A DNA stretch of 64,000 bases. Origin: Chalara sp. BL73 (Eukaryota > Ascomycota > Leotiomycetes > Helotiales). Both the position numbers and the translations under genes were made by a program. Shown here in pieces: positions 1-11,134 of the stretch (positions are counted from its first letter, which is position 1; every line of letters starts with the position of its first letter). The DNA lies in assembly GCA_918026815.1 (NCBI GenBank), contig CAKJVC010000017.1, forward strand, positions 1,054,001 to 1,118,000, in the 5' to 3' direction. The notes under the pieces were generated by a model, which ran no database searches, was not told the origin of the DNA, and saw only the letters and a list, made by a program, of their open reading frames with translations.

Positions 1-1530
1 TGAGCGTGTGGTCTCCTACGCCAAGGCCGCCTGACGGGAGAAACTTGAAGTTGTCAAGATGAGACAGCCAGTACCAGGGAGGGTCTCGTGCGGAAATTCT
101 GGAGCGGTATCTATCGTTCTTTGATCGGTCCGCAGGACTATACTGGAGAGAATCCGCCCTGGGTTAGCAACAAGCCGTACTACGATTCGTTTTACTACAT
201 CTGGGACTCCTACAGAACTACCATCCGCTGATCACCCTTATAGGCCCAGAAAGTCAGACGAGAACGGTGAGGTCGCTGATCGATATTTACAGAAATACTG
301 GCTACCTCCCAGATTGGCGAATGACACTTTGCAAAGGCAGGTTGTCCTAGCTCCTCGTGGTCGCTCACGGCGGCCACTAGATGCTCATTGGTTTCCAGGC
401 TGAACCCAAGGTGGCTCCAATTCAGATATCCTCCTCACGTATAGTTACCTGAAGAATATTACTTCCGGTATCGACTGGCAGACACAAGTTACGCAGCCGT
501 CGTCAAGGATGCCGAGGTTGAGCCGTACTACTGGCACATTGAAGGACGGGGCCATGTTGAGTACTGGAAGACAATAGGTTGTGTTCCACGAGGCTAGGCA
601 TCAACGAAGGGCTAATATATTTTGTCTCGTTCTGCCTCGCGCTCAGTTGAATATGCATACAACGACTTCTCTATCACCTAGAAGGTAAGAGGATTGGGAT
701 ACGATGACGATTATGCCAAGCATCTAAACAGAAATGAAACTGGGCCAATCTGTTCAGAAAGAATCAGAAAAGTCTTTCCGGCACCCAAGATACCGGGTTA
801 GCCAACGGCAATTGGTGGACCCAGGACACGATCCAGTGCTCTCCACTCAAAGGCTTCGATGAATGTTACGTCACCAAGACGGTCAGCCAATACACAATTC
901 ATATTTATTGGCCACCTGCCTCGCGAATTAGAAACAGGGTGGCGAAACATATGAAGCTTCCATATGGCTCTATACACTTTTCGTTCCAGGGGATACGGCT
1001 TGGCTGATCTCGGTATTAGGAGGAAACGAAGAGTTTTTCAGACGTCTGGACTTCCTCCATGATCCAGGCCTCCTGCACATAGGCAATGAGCCCGTATTCT
1101 TGACCCTCTTTCAGTATTACTACACCGGTCGACCTGAGCTTAGTGTAGCAAGAGCTCGTGCTATCATCCCATCACAGTTCAACGACATGGGCTCCCAGGT
1201 AACGACGATAGCGCGGCCATAGGCAGTTTCGCCGTCTTTATTATGCTGGGAATTTTTCCGAACGCCGGCCAGGATGTTTACCTCACCGCACTGTCGTTCT
1301 TCAGACCTGTTAATATTACTAGTAAAATCACTGGTGCCACAGCTACCATTCGCAACATTAATTTCAGTAGGAACGAATATATATATTCAGGCGGCAACGC
1401 TAAATCGCAAGACATATACGACGAACTGGCTCCAGCATAGCTTCTTCCTTGAGGGTGGTACTCTGGAGCTAACCCTTGGCAGTGAGGAGAGTGACCGGGG
1501 ACTGAACCTAAAGATGTGCCACCCTTTAAT
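1..1530 (+). pseudogene. Decayed GH92 alpha-1,2-mannosidase, 3' part
   Basis: Conceptual translation across several frames gives successive blocks typical of glycoside hydrolase family 92, the calcium-dependent exo-alpha-mannosidases. They appear in family order: a block with YYDSFYYIWDSYRT near 175-225, then RSLIDIYRNTGYLPDWRM near 270-330, a WLYTFFVP-like block near 970, IGNEPVFLT near 1080-1105, and MLGIFPNAGQDVYLT at 1243-1290. A C-terminal beta-sandwich segment follows to about 1520 (FLEGGTLELTLGSEES). The blocks are separated by stop codons and frame changes, for example the TGA after the first block and the switch of frame near 1370. No single exon can be built, so I call it a pseudogene. 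It begins upstream of the window. Certain about the family from motif order; not checked by alignment. Confidence 0.8.
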
Positions 1531-3003
1531 GGGTTGGTGACTCTGCCTATTGTGCTTTGATATACGCACGTGTTGAGCTTTCCGTTGGCAACCACCAATA
1601 TCTATAATGAATCACTACAATTTTCGTGCTTGTGCTTTGATGGAAGTATATGCAAAGGAATCACTCACAAAGTATCAAGTATTGAGATCGATGAAATGTC
1701 AATTTCGGCAAACGCCGTATTAGTACATAGCAATGATCACACGAAAAAACTGTGTTGCCTGAATGATTTCTGGAAGATGATTCACAAATCCAGTGACAAG
1801 ATCTTGTTGAGTATAGCAATATCTCATTTCTTCTCTATCAGCCTGAAGCCCCTGGATTATTGTGGACAATTCTCGCTTAAATAGCGAGCCAATCAGTAGC
1901 AAACCTCAGACCGAACAGTTTCCAGGAACCAAAAGAAAAGCTTTATAAAAACCTAGTTACTGCAGAGCTTGGTTAGCTTCATGGGGTGCGGACCATTCAG
2001 CTGGTTTCCTCCTTCAGATATCTAGCGTGTGGAGCCTGATGTGATCCATTTTCTTGCGCATTACTTAAAGTGCCTTACCTGTTGAGAGTGCCACCTACCC
2101 GGAATAAAATCAACGGTCAGTTGATGCTTTACACGACTGGCCTCATGCGAGGCTTGAACTCATTGATTGGTATAATGACTTGCGTTTGAGCATAAGGGAT
2201 TAGCCCTCTGATTCATGTGAAACTAAAATTTGTACGGGTCAAGACTCCTGGTAGGAGTTCTTCATGCCCTTGCTTTCTAGAATCATGAGAACTTAGGCTT
2301 GAACTGACAGATTGAAGCTGAATGTACTCTTTTCTCATGTCTCCGAGACTTGTGGTGCATTTCTGTAGGTGTCCGTCATTTGGCAGCACGATATGCAGAT
2401 ACCCAAAAGCTGGGCTGCAGCAGCCGTCGCACCAGGTGTAAACTTGACTAATTGACGACAACTCTACAGACAGGATTTGGGCTTCACAGAAATACTACCT
2501 TATGTAGAACTCAGCCAATCATATAGAGATTGGCCAAAGCCCCTCAATAAGCCTCTTGAGAGCCTAAGGATATCATTATTAGTCACAGGCTGTGGTTTGC
2601 CAAATTATCGAACTGGCGACGGCTGAGTATTGCATCAGCAGCTCCTAATCAACTGTCCTGGAGCAGCAACAGGGTAACATTTTTGTCAGCGGCCTTTCAC
2701 ATTCTCATGCTAAACGAAATGGAGAAACAACACAAAACCGTTGTTCTACCAGGCCATATCTACTCCTTAGGAAGTCTTGCCGCTCCTGGAACTAGCTGTA
2801 GCTGAACGGTTCTGCCTCGCAGCGCGGAAATTACTAGAAATGACGACAGAGAGACCGTGAGTCAGTGCACATGTTGCCACAAGGATAGAGCATGGCTGAG
2901 TACGGAATCGTTTGGGTACTGAAGCCAGGGGCTATCGGAAGGGCTCAACACATGCCCCCCGGAATGAAAGCGCTCGTACTTCGTATATAAACAGGCAACA
3001 GTA
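1531..3003. other. Gene-poor stretch
   Basis: I see only short overlapping frames on both strands with no recognisable motif and no consistent splice structure. The region sits between a pseudogene and a MITE and is probably decaying intergenic DNA. Confidence 0.5.
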
Positions 3004-3152
3004 CGCCAAGGAGTGCAAAAAGTTTGCACCCTAGTCTCTTGAATAAAATTAAGCGACCCAATAACAGACTCGTATTTTTGCTTTGATGGCTTACTATTGG
3101 ATCGCTTGTTTGTATAAAATTGACAAGGGTGCAAACTTTTTGCAATCCACTC
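3004..3152. mobile_element. MITE copy 1 (Tc1/mariner-like ends)
   Basis: This element of about 149 bp has inverted ends: TGCAAAAAGTTTGCACCCT near the left end is matched by its reverse complement, AGGGTGCAAACTTTTTGCA, near the right end. It is flanked by TA on both sides (3002-3003 and 3153-3154), the target duplication of Tc1/mariner elements. A second, shorter copy at 35315-35442 shares the interior blocks AATAAAATTAAGCG, TATTTTTGC and TACTATTGGATC. There is no coding capacity, so it must be non-autonomous. Confidence 0.75.
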
Positions 3153-3154
3153 TA

Positions 3155-3815
3155 GAGAAGCTGGTGAAACGGCCCTGTCGATAGCCACGTAACGATTCTG
3201 TGTAACCTGAACCCGTTGGCATCGAACGCGGAAAGCCAAGGGACAGAACTCCTGAAACCGGCCGAAGCGAGGGCTGTGCAACATTACGGAACATCAGCTG
3301 CAGAGGGTAGCAATCGCTTAGATACAGTGCTATACAGTACATTCAGAGCACTTTCGCTCACATTTGCGTCCGAGAAGAGGCCGTGGCAGATGTTCTAGCG
3401 TGATATACATAAACATCCCGATGGACGAGGAAGCGGAGAAAAGGCCAGATACCATGATTGGTATGCAAACTTTGATCCACTTATATACCGTTTAAGTAGA
3501 TCGTAATTCAATCTGCACTCCGGCTTGCCGTCAACGCTCGGACACTTTTAACATATCGGCAACAAGCTCTAGACTCGTCTTTTGACAAGGCATATTCAAA
3601 ATCCTGGATTGTGTAATCTGAACCAGCATCTGGACATTGCATTAAGCTTCGGGATAACATGCATTCTGCCTATAAGTCAACTTCTTGAATGCATTTGCTA
3701 AGTTTGGTAAAAATATGTAACATATCTTTCTGCAAATCGTGCATTAGAATCTATTCATTTAAATTAGGTATACCAGGCCGGACACACTTCTACCGCAGCC
3801 CAGGGTTGTCTTTCA
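3155..3815. other. Intergenic, no gene seen
   Basis: No coding structure is evident. The segment next to 3816 is the 3' flank of the dehydrogenase gene on the minus strand. Confidence 0.5.
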
Positions 3816-4892
3816 TCAAACAAGCACATTACTCAGTTCCTCGCCTCTACTCCACTGCCCAATAATCCTGACCTGCTCCTCAAACCACTCTCCCATGTTC
3901 CCCTCCTCCACATACCCCGTATGTGGCGTCAGCAACACTGCTGCCCGTCCATCCTCTCCCCAATTTGTTGCGCGCCATCTACTCTCACCCGCTAGCGGTT
4001 CAAGATCAAAAACATCGATCGCCGCCCCCCTTATCTTTCCCTTTTCAAGAACATCTAGCAAATCTTTCTCCACAACAAGTGGTCCGCGGGATGTATTGAC
4101 AAACAGCGCGCTTGACTTCATCCATTCCAGCTCCTGCTTCCCAACTATACCTTTTGACCGCTGGGATAAAACGTAATGAATACTCACTATATCTGACTTC
4201 CGAAAGAGGTCTTCCTTCGAAACAACAAGGAAAGTCTTCTCGCCATCTGTTTTAGCAGGCAGCCCAGCCTCAACAGCGCGCTTATCGGCGTCCTCTTGAG
4301 TCAAGCTGCTCGACCACGCTACAACCCTCATCCCGAAAGCTTGGTGCATGATCTTTGCCACAGCGACACCCAACCTGCCCAGTCCCAACGTCCCAAAAGT
4401 CTTCCCTCCAAGCCCAGTATTGAGTGTGGTCTGCCAACCTCCCTCCTTCACTGTCTTGTCGTCATGCGCTAGATTCCTTGCAATGCCTAGTATTAGCGCC
4501 ACGCAATGTTCTGTAGTGCTGTCTGTTCCTTTCCCTTTCTTTCCTCCCGCTCCTGTTACTTTTATGCCGAGTTTCTTACAAGCATCCAGGTCGATTGCCG
4601 CATTGCGATATCCAGTTGTGACAATCAGTTTGAGGTTCGGAAGTTTTTCGAGGAGGGTAGCTGGGAACGCCGTTCTTTCCCGCATAGCGGAGACGATGTT
4701 AAAGGGCTTGAGTCGAGTTTCGACAGCTTCTTTAGTAGCGGCGGTGGAAGAGGCATGGTTGTATGGAACCAAGGTATCCTTGAAGACGGTGATGTCGAAT
4801 TGTGGTTTTAATGGAGCGAAATGCGGCGCTGCGATTCCTTGATAATCGTCGAGAATAGCTATCTTTATTGGCGTCTTTGGGATTGGAGGCAT
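3816..4892 (-). CDS. D-isomer-specific 2-hydroxyacid dehydrogenase
   Basis: This intronless gene encodes 358 aa. The NAD-binding Rossmann motif GLGRLG is at residues 170-175. The catalytic triad of the family is in place: Arg269 in NTSRGPL, Glu298 in DVFDLEPL and His324 in TPHTGY. The N-terminal substrate-binding half begins IAILDDYQGIA, which is common in fungal members annotated as phosphoglycerate-dehydrogenase-like. It should reduce a 2-oxoacid to a D-2-hydroxyacid, or the reverse, with NAD(P)H in the cytosol; the substrate cannot be told from sequence. Length is normal. No link to the peptide cluster is evident, although a D-hydroxyacid could in principle be an NRPS substrate; it lies about 10 kb beyond the cluster edge. 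Confidence 0.9.
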   Translation of the reverse strand: MPPIPKTPIKIAILDDYQGIAAPHFAPLKPQFDITVFKDTLVPYNHASSTAATKEAVETRLKPFNIVSAMRERTAFPATLLEKLPNLKLIVTTGYRNAAIDLDACKKLGIKVTGAGGKKGKGTDSTTEHCVALILGIARNLAHDDKTVKEGGWQTTLNTGLGGKTFGTLGLGRLGVAVAKIMHQAFGMRVVAWSSSLTQEDADKRAVEAGLPAKTDGEKTFLVVSKEDLFRKSDIVSIHYVLSQRSKGIVGKQELEWMKSSALFVNTSRGPLVVEKDLLDVLEKGKIRGAAIDVFDLEPLAGESRWRATNWGEDGRAAVLLTPHTGYVEEGNMGEWFEEQVRIIGQWSRGEELSNVLV

Positions 4893-5771
4893 GGCGACAG
4901 CTCTCTAAGAAGGGACTCGGGCTGGCAGCTTCTATAGGAGATATAGTTGAGGATGTTAGTGGCACCACAAGCTACCGCGTCGAGATACTTGCAAAGGTGG
5001 GCTTGAATGTGGGATAGCGATCGATGTGGCCAGCCGTTTATCACAGTAGAACAGCCTATTGGCAAGGAATACACGAACACTGAGAAGACACATGAATTTC
5101 CTGCGCTTGTTACGGAAGGTGTATTAAAATGTAGGAAAAGTGACAAAACATTTTCAAGCTGTTCAAACATGCGTCATAATGCGGGGAAATATCGGCTCGG
5201 AATTGGATAGAGCCTCATTACCATCTACCCAAGCGCCAGAGCCTCCATCTTGTGAAAAAGAAGGACAATTAATGAACAATATATGCCGACCTACGATAGT
5301 TTTCTTCAGGTCTCCTGCATTTGAATAACATAACACGGAAACATCCAAAATATGCCGAGGAGTGCGTACTCAAACCCACGAGTATCTATCAGCGCTGATT
5401 GGTGCGCATACACAAAATTGAGATGTCACAGTCTCTGCCCGGCTTGATTGAGACCGATAAGTCAAACCCCACCAAGTAGGTACAACGGGAAGATTCTGCT
5501 CTCTGCGACGTGTGCGGAATGCGGGCATAGCTTTACAGATTCATTCTTGACAGGTCATTCGTGGAGAGAAAAATACAAAAAGATCTACTTGGCTCCGTGC
5601 AGCTCCGATAATCTGTACCGCTTGAACACTTATAGACCCAAGTGCCGCTTGATAATACGTACTTAATCTGTATATATTACGGCTGCATCCAACTATTGAA
5701 TTGAAGGGTCGAGAAGAATACCAGTTGAACGTGCGCGTTATTTGGGAACGAAGTGCCTGCCATTCACAGCC
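4893..5771. other. Divergent intergenic region (promoters)
   Basis: This stretch of about 880 bp lies between the minus-strand hydroxyacid dehydrogenase and the plus-strand medium-chain dehydrogenase. It must hold both promoters. I see no extra gene. Confidence 0.5.
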
Positions 5772-6906
5772 ATGGGTGACAACTCGAAGCCCAATATCGG
5801 TGTTTACACCAATCCTGCCCATGACTTATGGGTAGGTGACGCGAAGCCTTCCCTGGAGGATGTCAGGAGTGGGACTGGATTGAAAGTAGGAGAAGTGACA
5901 GTAGGAATAAAGAGCACCGGAATCTGCGGGTATGTCAGAAGCACTCCCTCGAGCAACTAAACTGATCAAATTCAGATCCGATGTTCACTTTTGGCACGCA
6001 GGTTGCATTGGGCCTATGATTGTGACGGACACTCATATTCTTGGTCATGAATCCGCAGGAATCGTTCTTGCTGTTCATTCGTCCGTTGAACATCTAAAGG
6101 TCGGAGATCGTGTAGCGATTGAGCCAAACATCATCTGCTACGAGTGTGAGCCATGCCTTACTGGCAGATACAATGGTTGCGAAAAGGTCCAGTTTCTGTC
6201 TACTCCACCAGTGCCTGGACTTCTCCGACGATACGTGAACCACCCCGCAATTTGGTGCCACAAGATTGGGGATATGTCTTTCGAGGACGGCGCATGCTTG
6301 GAGCCACTTAGCGTGTCTATTGCTGCTATGCAGAGATCTGGCGTAAAGTTGGGAGATCCGGTGCTCATTTGTGGTGCTGGACCCATTGGCCTGATTACCT
6401 TATTATGCTGTCAAGCTGCAGGAGCATGTCCCATCGTTATCACTGACATCGATCAAGGAAGACTTGCATTCGCAAAAGACCTCGTTCCATCTGTCACCAC
6501 ATATAAGGTTGAAAGGCTATCTGCGGAGGATCAAGCAAAGGCAATTGTGGAAGCGTTCGGCGGAATCGAGCCAGCAGTTGCTCTCGAATGCACGGGTGTC
6601 GAAAGTAGTGTATCGGCTGCCATATGGGCTGTCAAGTTCGGAGGCAAGGTATTTGTGATCGGCGTGGGAAAGAATGAGATGACCATGCCCTTCATGCGAT
6701 TAAGTGTTCGCGAGGTGGACCTGCAATTTCAATATCGTTACTGCAATACCTGGCCAAGAGCTATTCGACTGGTGCAAAACGGTATCATCGACTTGAAAAA
6801 GCTCGTAACCCATCGATTTGAACTTGAAGATGCGCTTAAGGCTTTCGAAACTGCCGCAGACCCAAAGACTGGGGCGATCAAGGTCCAGATAAAGAGTGAG
6901 GACTAA
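5772..6906 (+). CDS. Zinc medium-chain dehydrogenase, xylitol/sorbitol dehydrogenase type
   Basis: Exons are 5772-5929 and 5976-6906, giving 362 aa. The 46-bp intron (GTATGT...TTCAG) interrupts a glycine codon, and splicing creates the motif GICGSDVHF with the catalytic-zinc cysteine. GHES supplies the zinc histidine and glutamate. The structural-zinc lobe has four cysteines in [15 protein letters not shown]. The nucleotide motif is GAGPIGL. I chose the ATG at 5772 (context gccATGG) over an in-frame ATG at 5742 because family members start near this point. The family oxidises polyols such as xylitol or sorbitol to ketoses with NAD+, in pentose catabolism; L-arabinitol dehydrogenase is the closest alternative. 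Confidence 0.88.
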
Positions 6907-7245
6907 GCATGGCGATAAGTCGGAGAATTGTAGGCAGTAGCCTTCAGACTAATTAAATGCAATGATACGTTTGCTATGTAACATGGTGGTGTGCCTATCA
7001 TAGCTATGCTCAATTGATCTATGAAAGAGTGTATGCGATTACTAGAAACCTGCAAATGATGGTCGGGCTTCAGATATTCAAAGCTAATCCCTGTCTTGCC
7101 TAGCGTCGAGGTTCCGAACCTGGCCGACAAGAATTTAATCAACTCGTCCCATCAACCATCAAACCAAGCCATTGCCTGTCAACCACTCCCTTTCGTACCA
7201 GGAGACGTCTTTCCTTCCGTCTGTTTGTACGAATAGATAGCAATT
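6907..7245. other. Short intergenic region
   Basis: This holds the 3' flank of the polyol dehydrogenase and the promoter and leader of the ATP synthase subunit g gene. Nothing else is seen. Confidence 0.5.
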
Positions 7246-8012
7246 ATGTCTTTATCGGTTTCGCGCGCCGTCTTACGGCAATCCACGAAGCTCCCTGGAC
7301 GGACAGCACGACGATTTGAGTCGACGACGTCAAAAGTAACCGAAGCTGCAAAGGACACTGCCTCAAAAGCATCGGAAACCACAAAGCAGACCGCTTCTGG
7401 TATACAATCAAAAGCTTCAGAGGGTCTATCGAGGGTCAGCGCTTCGGCTGGGCCAGCGATCGCGAGCGCTGCGAAGGGGCTGGGAAACACTCTGGGAAAG
7501 ATTGGGGGTAGAACCGGAAGGCTTATTGCGTTTATCGAACGTATGTTAATTCATAGAGATCAGATGGAAATTATCCATCGCTCTACAGTGATCAATGGCT
7601 GACCTCACGACCTAGGTGGCATTCCACCAACTATCTACTATGCAAAAGTTGGATTGGAGCTTTCGAAGCTTGTATTCAGAGGTCAAAAAATGAACCCACC
7701 GTATGAAATTTGGTATCCCTATTCGAGGTTAATATTTTGACACATAATAGATCCGTCTCGACCTTCCAAGAATACTTCCAAAGAGTTCTCAAGAGTGCCC
7801 GAAACCCGAGCGCCTTATTTTCTCAAACCACCCAAGCCGGAAGCAAGACAAACCCACAAAACCTCCTAGAGCGCATTCGCAATGTCAATTCCGCTCAACT
7901 TGCTGCCGCAGGTGTCCTCACAGCAGAGGTAGTGGGATTTTTCACAGTTGGTGAGATGATCGGCAGAATGAAGCTTGTTGGTTACAGAGGCGAGACCGGC
8001 TCCCACCATTAA
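7246..8012 (+). CDS. ATP20: Mitochondrial ATP synthase subunit g
   Basis: Exons are 7246-7540, 7616-7700 and 7751-8012 (213 aa). The introns are 75 and 50 bp with GTATGT/GTATGA donors and CTAG/ATAG acceptors, and the phases add up. The N-terminus is Arg- and Ser-rich without early acids, as expected of a matrix-targeting signal. It is followed by an Ala/Lys/Ser-rich spacer of about 60 residues, then the subunit g core beginning IPPTIYYAKVGLELSKLVFRG. The C-terminal membrane segment holds a GxxxG-type motif (VGFFTVGEMIGR). Subunit g joins subunit e at the dimer interface of the F1Fo ATP synthase and shapes inner-membrane cristae. A housekeeping gene. Confidence 0.88.
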
Positions 8013-8514
8013 ATCCAGAACAAGGGATAAGGAATAGGGAGTGCATATGAATGATAAATAGTGGTGGGGAATGTGGGACCGAATGATGGACTGGGTGTGA
8101 ATGAACCTACATTCCGTCGAAAAGATCACGGACGGGGGATTTTATGCGGATTCTGCCCACACTTTTCCTTTGTATCTCTGTACATCACAAAAACCAAGAT
8201 AAAGGGGCATAATGGTGAACTACAAAGTTTCGATAGAGTAAGGAATGTTCTGCGCAGTCCCTTGTTGCCAGCTTGTTCAGTGGGCAGTCACGCTCTTCTT
8301 TCTCTTAGTGCCTGGGGAGGGAGATGAACCTTAAGCATTTCACGAGATTTTTTCTTGCTTTCCTATCGTGCTGCATAAGGAGTACTAGGAGTACCAAACA
8401 CCCTTTAGTGACGATTTAACTGCTTTAGACTACATCCAGCCCCCCCTGCCCTTGCAGAAGGATTCATCTTGTCCGTACGTATGAACCATATAAAATCTTT
8501 TCCACCATCTAGCA
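8013..8514. other. Convergent 3' region
   Basis: This lies between two genes transcribed toward each other (ATP synthase g and the short-chain dehydrogenase). It probably holds both 3' UTRs. No gene is seen. Confidence 0.5.
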
Positions 8515-9798
8515 CTAGATTATCGCGAATTCCTCCCCAACCATCCGCGCACTCACTTTCCACAACTTCCTTGCTCCCTCCAAATCACCCCCCCAGGGCA
8601 TAACTGGTTCTTTAACACTGCAATCGTCCAGGTACGCGCCGTTTTCATCTATGTACGTCAGCCATCTTTCCGTTTCTCCTCCCATCGCCCCCTCCTTCAG
8701 TAAAACGACATGAAAGAGAAACCCACCGGCGATAGATGGAGAAAAGGAAGCGAAGAGGTAGGTTGAGACCGCTTGTTCAGGGGTCTTCATCGTCACCTTC
8801 CTCTTCTCCATCGGAACCCCATTTATATCGTCTATCGCATTGACGGCAGCTTGAATTTCCTTGATTGCTGTAGGTATATCGCGATCTTCGATGAGATGTC
8901 GACCGAGACCTGTTTCTGGAACGCCTATATCAAACACCCGTCAGTTATCTCCCTCTCAAAGATAGAAGGGGAGTAAAGATGGACCTACCACCAGGTTGCA
9001 GACTAAATGACAATATTCCCTTTTCTTGCAAGCTTTTCGAAGAAGCTAGAGCAAGAGAGAACAGCATATTTGCTGTCTTGGCTTGGCCATAAGCATGAAA
9101 TTTATTGTATGTCTTCCCACCCTGCTACTGTCAGCGTTCATCTAGTTTTATTTAACTTGTGACACGCAGAAACAGAAGGTCGGGGGAGGGTACATCGAAG
9201 TTAATATCATCAGACCTCACACCACCAAATCTGTGCCCTGAACTCGCGACATTGACTATCCTTCCACCATCATTCATAACCCCAGCTTTTAGAAGAAGAT
9301 TCGTCAACAAAAAATGCGCTAAATGTCCAATCCCGAACTGGCTTTCGATCCCGTCTTCCGTGACAGAGTAAGGACAGGCCATGACGGCGGCGCTGTTGAT
9401 GAGGACATCGATCCTGACCTTCCAAGACTCAATTTCTTTCGCTGCCACACGCACGGCAGCAAGGGAAGCCAAGTTTATAGGAAGGATCTTGACAAGGATG
9501 CTAGGGAAGTTCTGGTGGAGTTCGGCAGCCACTGGGTTAGCACGGGCGGCGGAGCGAGCAGAGAGGATGAGCATATGCGGCGAGGAGGATGCTATTGCAA
9601 GGGCAGCGTAGGCGCCCAAGTTTCCGTGTGCCACTCCTGTGATGAGAACTGTGGTGCTGTTAAATCCAGAACTGTGGCTCAGTGCATCTGTTTGTATGTT
9701 GAGAGCTCACTTGTTTTCCCTTCGATGTCGGCTTTGAGAGCCGAAGCCACTTCCAGGCCAGTTGTGTAAGGACCGAACGAGATGTTTGGTGATGACAT
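8515..9798 (-). CDS. Short-chain dehydrogenase/reductase, retinol-dehydrogenase/WWOX-like
   Basis: Exons in coding order are 9711-9798, 9194-9648, 8989-9121 and 8515-8924, giving 361 aa with consistent phases. The introns are 62, 72 and 64 bp. The dinucleotide-binding motif is TGVAHGNLG near residues 33-41. The NNAG equivalent is NSAAV. After splicing, the catalytic YxxxK reads YGQAK with Tyr192 and Lys196, preceded by NFDGGKTYNKFHA, which fixes the second intron with donor GTACCC. A GGVPETGLGRHL segment after the third intron matches the family C-terminal half. Such enzymes are NAD(P)-dependent oxidoreductases of alcohols or carbonyls; the substrate is unknown. The weak GTACCC donor is the least certain point. 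Confidence 0.82.
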
Positions 9799-11134
9799 CT
9801 TTGAGGCTTCTGGGGGAAAAAGGAGAGTCCTTAAAGAAAGGAACCAGCTCTTTGTTATGTAGGAACGAAGCTCATGGTCGTTGCGGGAGTTTATATACAC
9901 ATTAAACTGACTTCGGAGGTCGGAAATAGGCTGGAGTTGTTCACATACCGCTCGATATGGTCAGCAACTCGCATACTCTCTCGACCTCATAACTTTAATC
10001 TTGAGTATCTCGAAGTCTAGAATAGGGCCTATAGCCAGTCTAACAGAATATAACCAAGCTAGAAAGGAGTATGGATGAATGGAGTTTAGCGTGGTCAGCA
10101 TGCTGCATTGACTACGCTCCAACTGTTACAATGTCGTGCATAGCTGTGCCAAATAAATCTTTAGATGACATAACTTTGAATCTCCTTTTTAGATTAACGA
10201 TGAGATTGGAATTAAGAACTTGATTATTGACATTTACGGTTAGACTATACCGTGTAATAGTACTCCAGCAAGATCATTTGCTCTTGCGGTTCAACAAATC
10301 GTAAACACAAAGAAATGAGAGTGAGAGGTGGTTTTAATGAGCGATTAGGGTCTCCTGAGCCTAGGGTAAATGTTGCCCATCATCGTTTGAAACTTAAAAA
10401 CATGTCTAATGGAATATGTAGCACGTGACTGATCACTATGGAGGCTAGCCTCAGCCCCACTATTCACCACAACCTCTAGCGATTTTGACTGCTACAACAT
10501 AGCAAACAAATTTTCCAAGGCTGCAACCTACCTAGTGGCGGTTATTTGATTTGACTCAAATTAATTCAGCGTTCAGCCTCATGCCGATGTGTTGTGAATA
10601 AAATCTCCAGAAAATGCAGCCGCCCGACTGGGGTGACTCATGACCGATTGCAGCCTTATTTGCCGTGCTCAAGGAGCCTCGCCGAGTTTCAATTGCAAAC
10701 CAGCAAGAATACTATGTAGGAAGTTGGGTCCTTTCCCTTTATAAAGCCCTGTCTCCTCGCTCTTGATTCCCTTCTCTTGTCAAGGAACCTTCTTTATTGT
10801 TCCTCGACTGAGCACTTTCCAATACCCCTAAACTCCCTCAAACATACCAGGCTTTGTTTTGGTTGAAAAGCCAGGCAGAACTGATCTTGGTGAATGTGAT
10901 TTGTTTATTCCACCCATTAGATTGGAGTGGGATAAACCTATTCGACTCACCATAAAGGAACAGTAGCCACCTCTGCGCCTTCCTCCGTTCATTTCCAGCT
11001 TCATCAACACCATATTCTTAAGGCGAAAGCCCCAGCCCACATTCCAGCTTCGTCTGCCGCCTCTGTAATTAATACAGGTCCTACAATATCTTGAATTTCT
11101 CACGATAATCATTTTTGATTAGTCGACCACCAAC
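9799..11134. other. Divergent promoter region
   Basis: This 1.3-kb region separates the minus-strand short-chain dehydrogenase from the plus-strand UBC-domain gene. The left two thirds is AT-rich. The right part holds a TATA-like site and a pyrimidine-rich tract. No gene is seen. Confidence 0.5.
10738..10800 (+). promoter_or_regulatory. TATA-like box and CT-rich tract
   Basis: TTTATAAAG is followed within 10 bp by a C/T-rich run of about 50 bp. This pairing is common at fungal transcription starts. If used, it gives a leader of about 330 nt for the gene starting at 11135. Confidence 0.35.

Noticed and set aside
2862..3342. Minus-strand frames of 140 and 82 aa.
   Set aside because: They run through the MITE and have no domain-like content.
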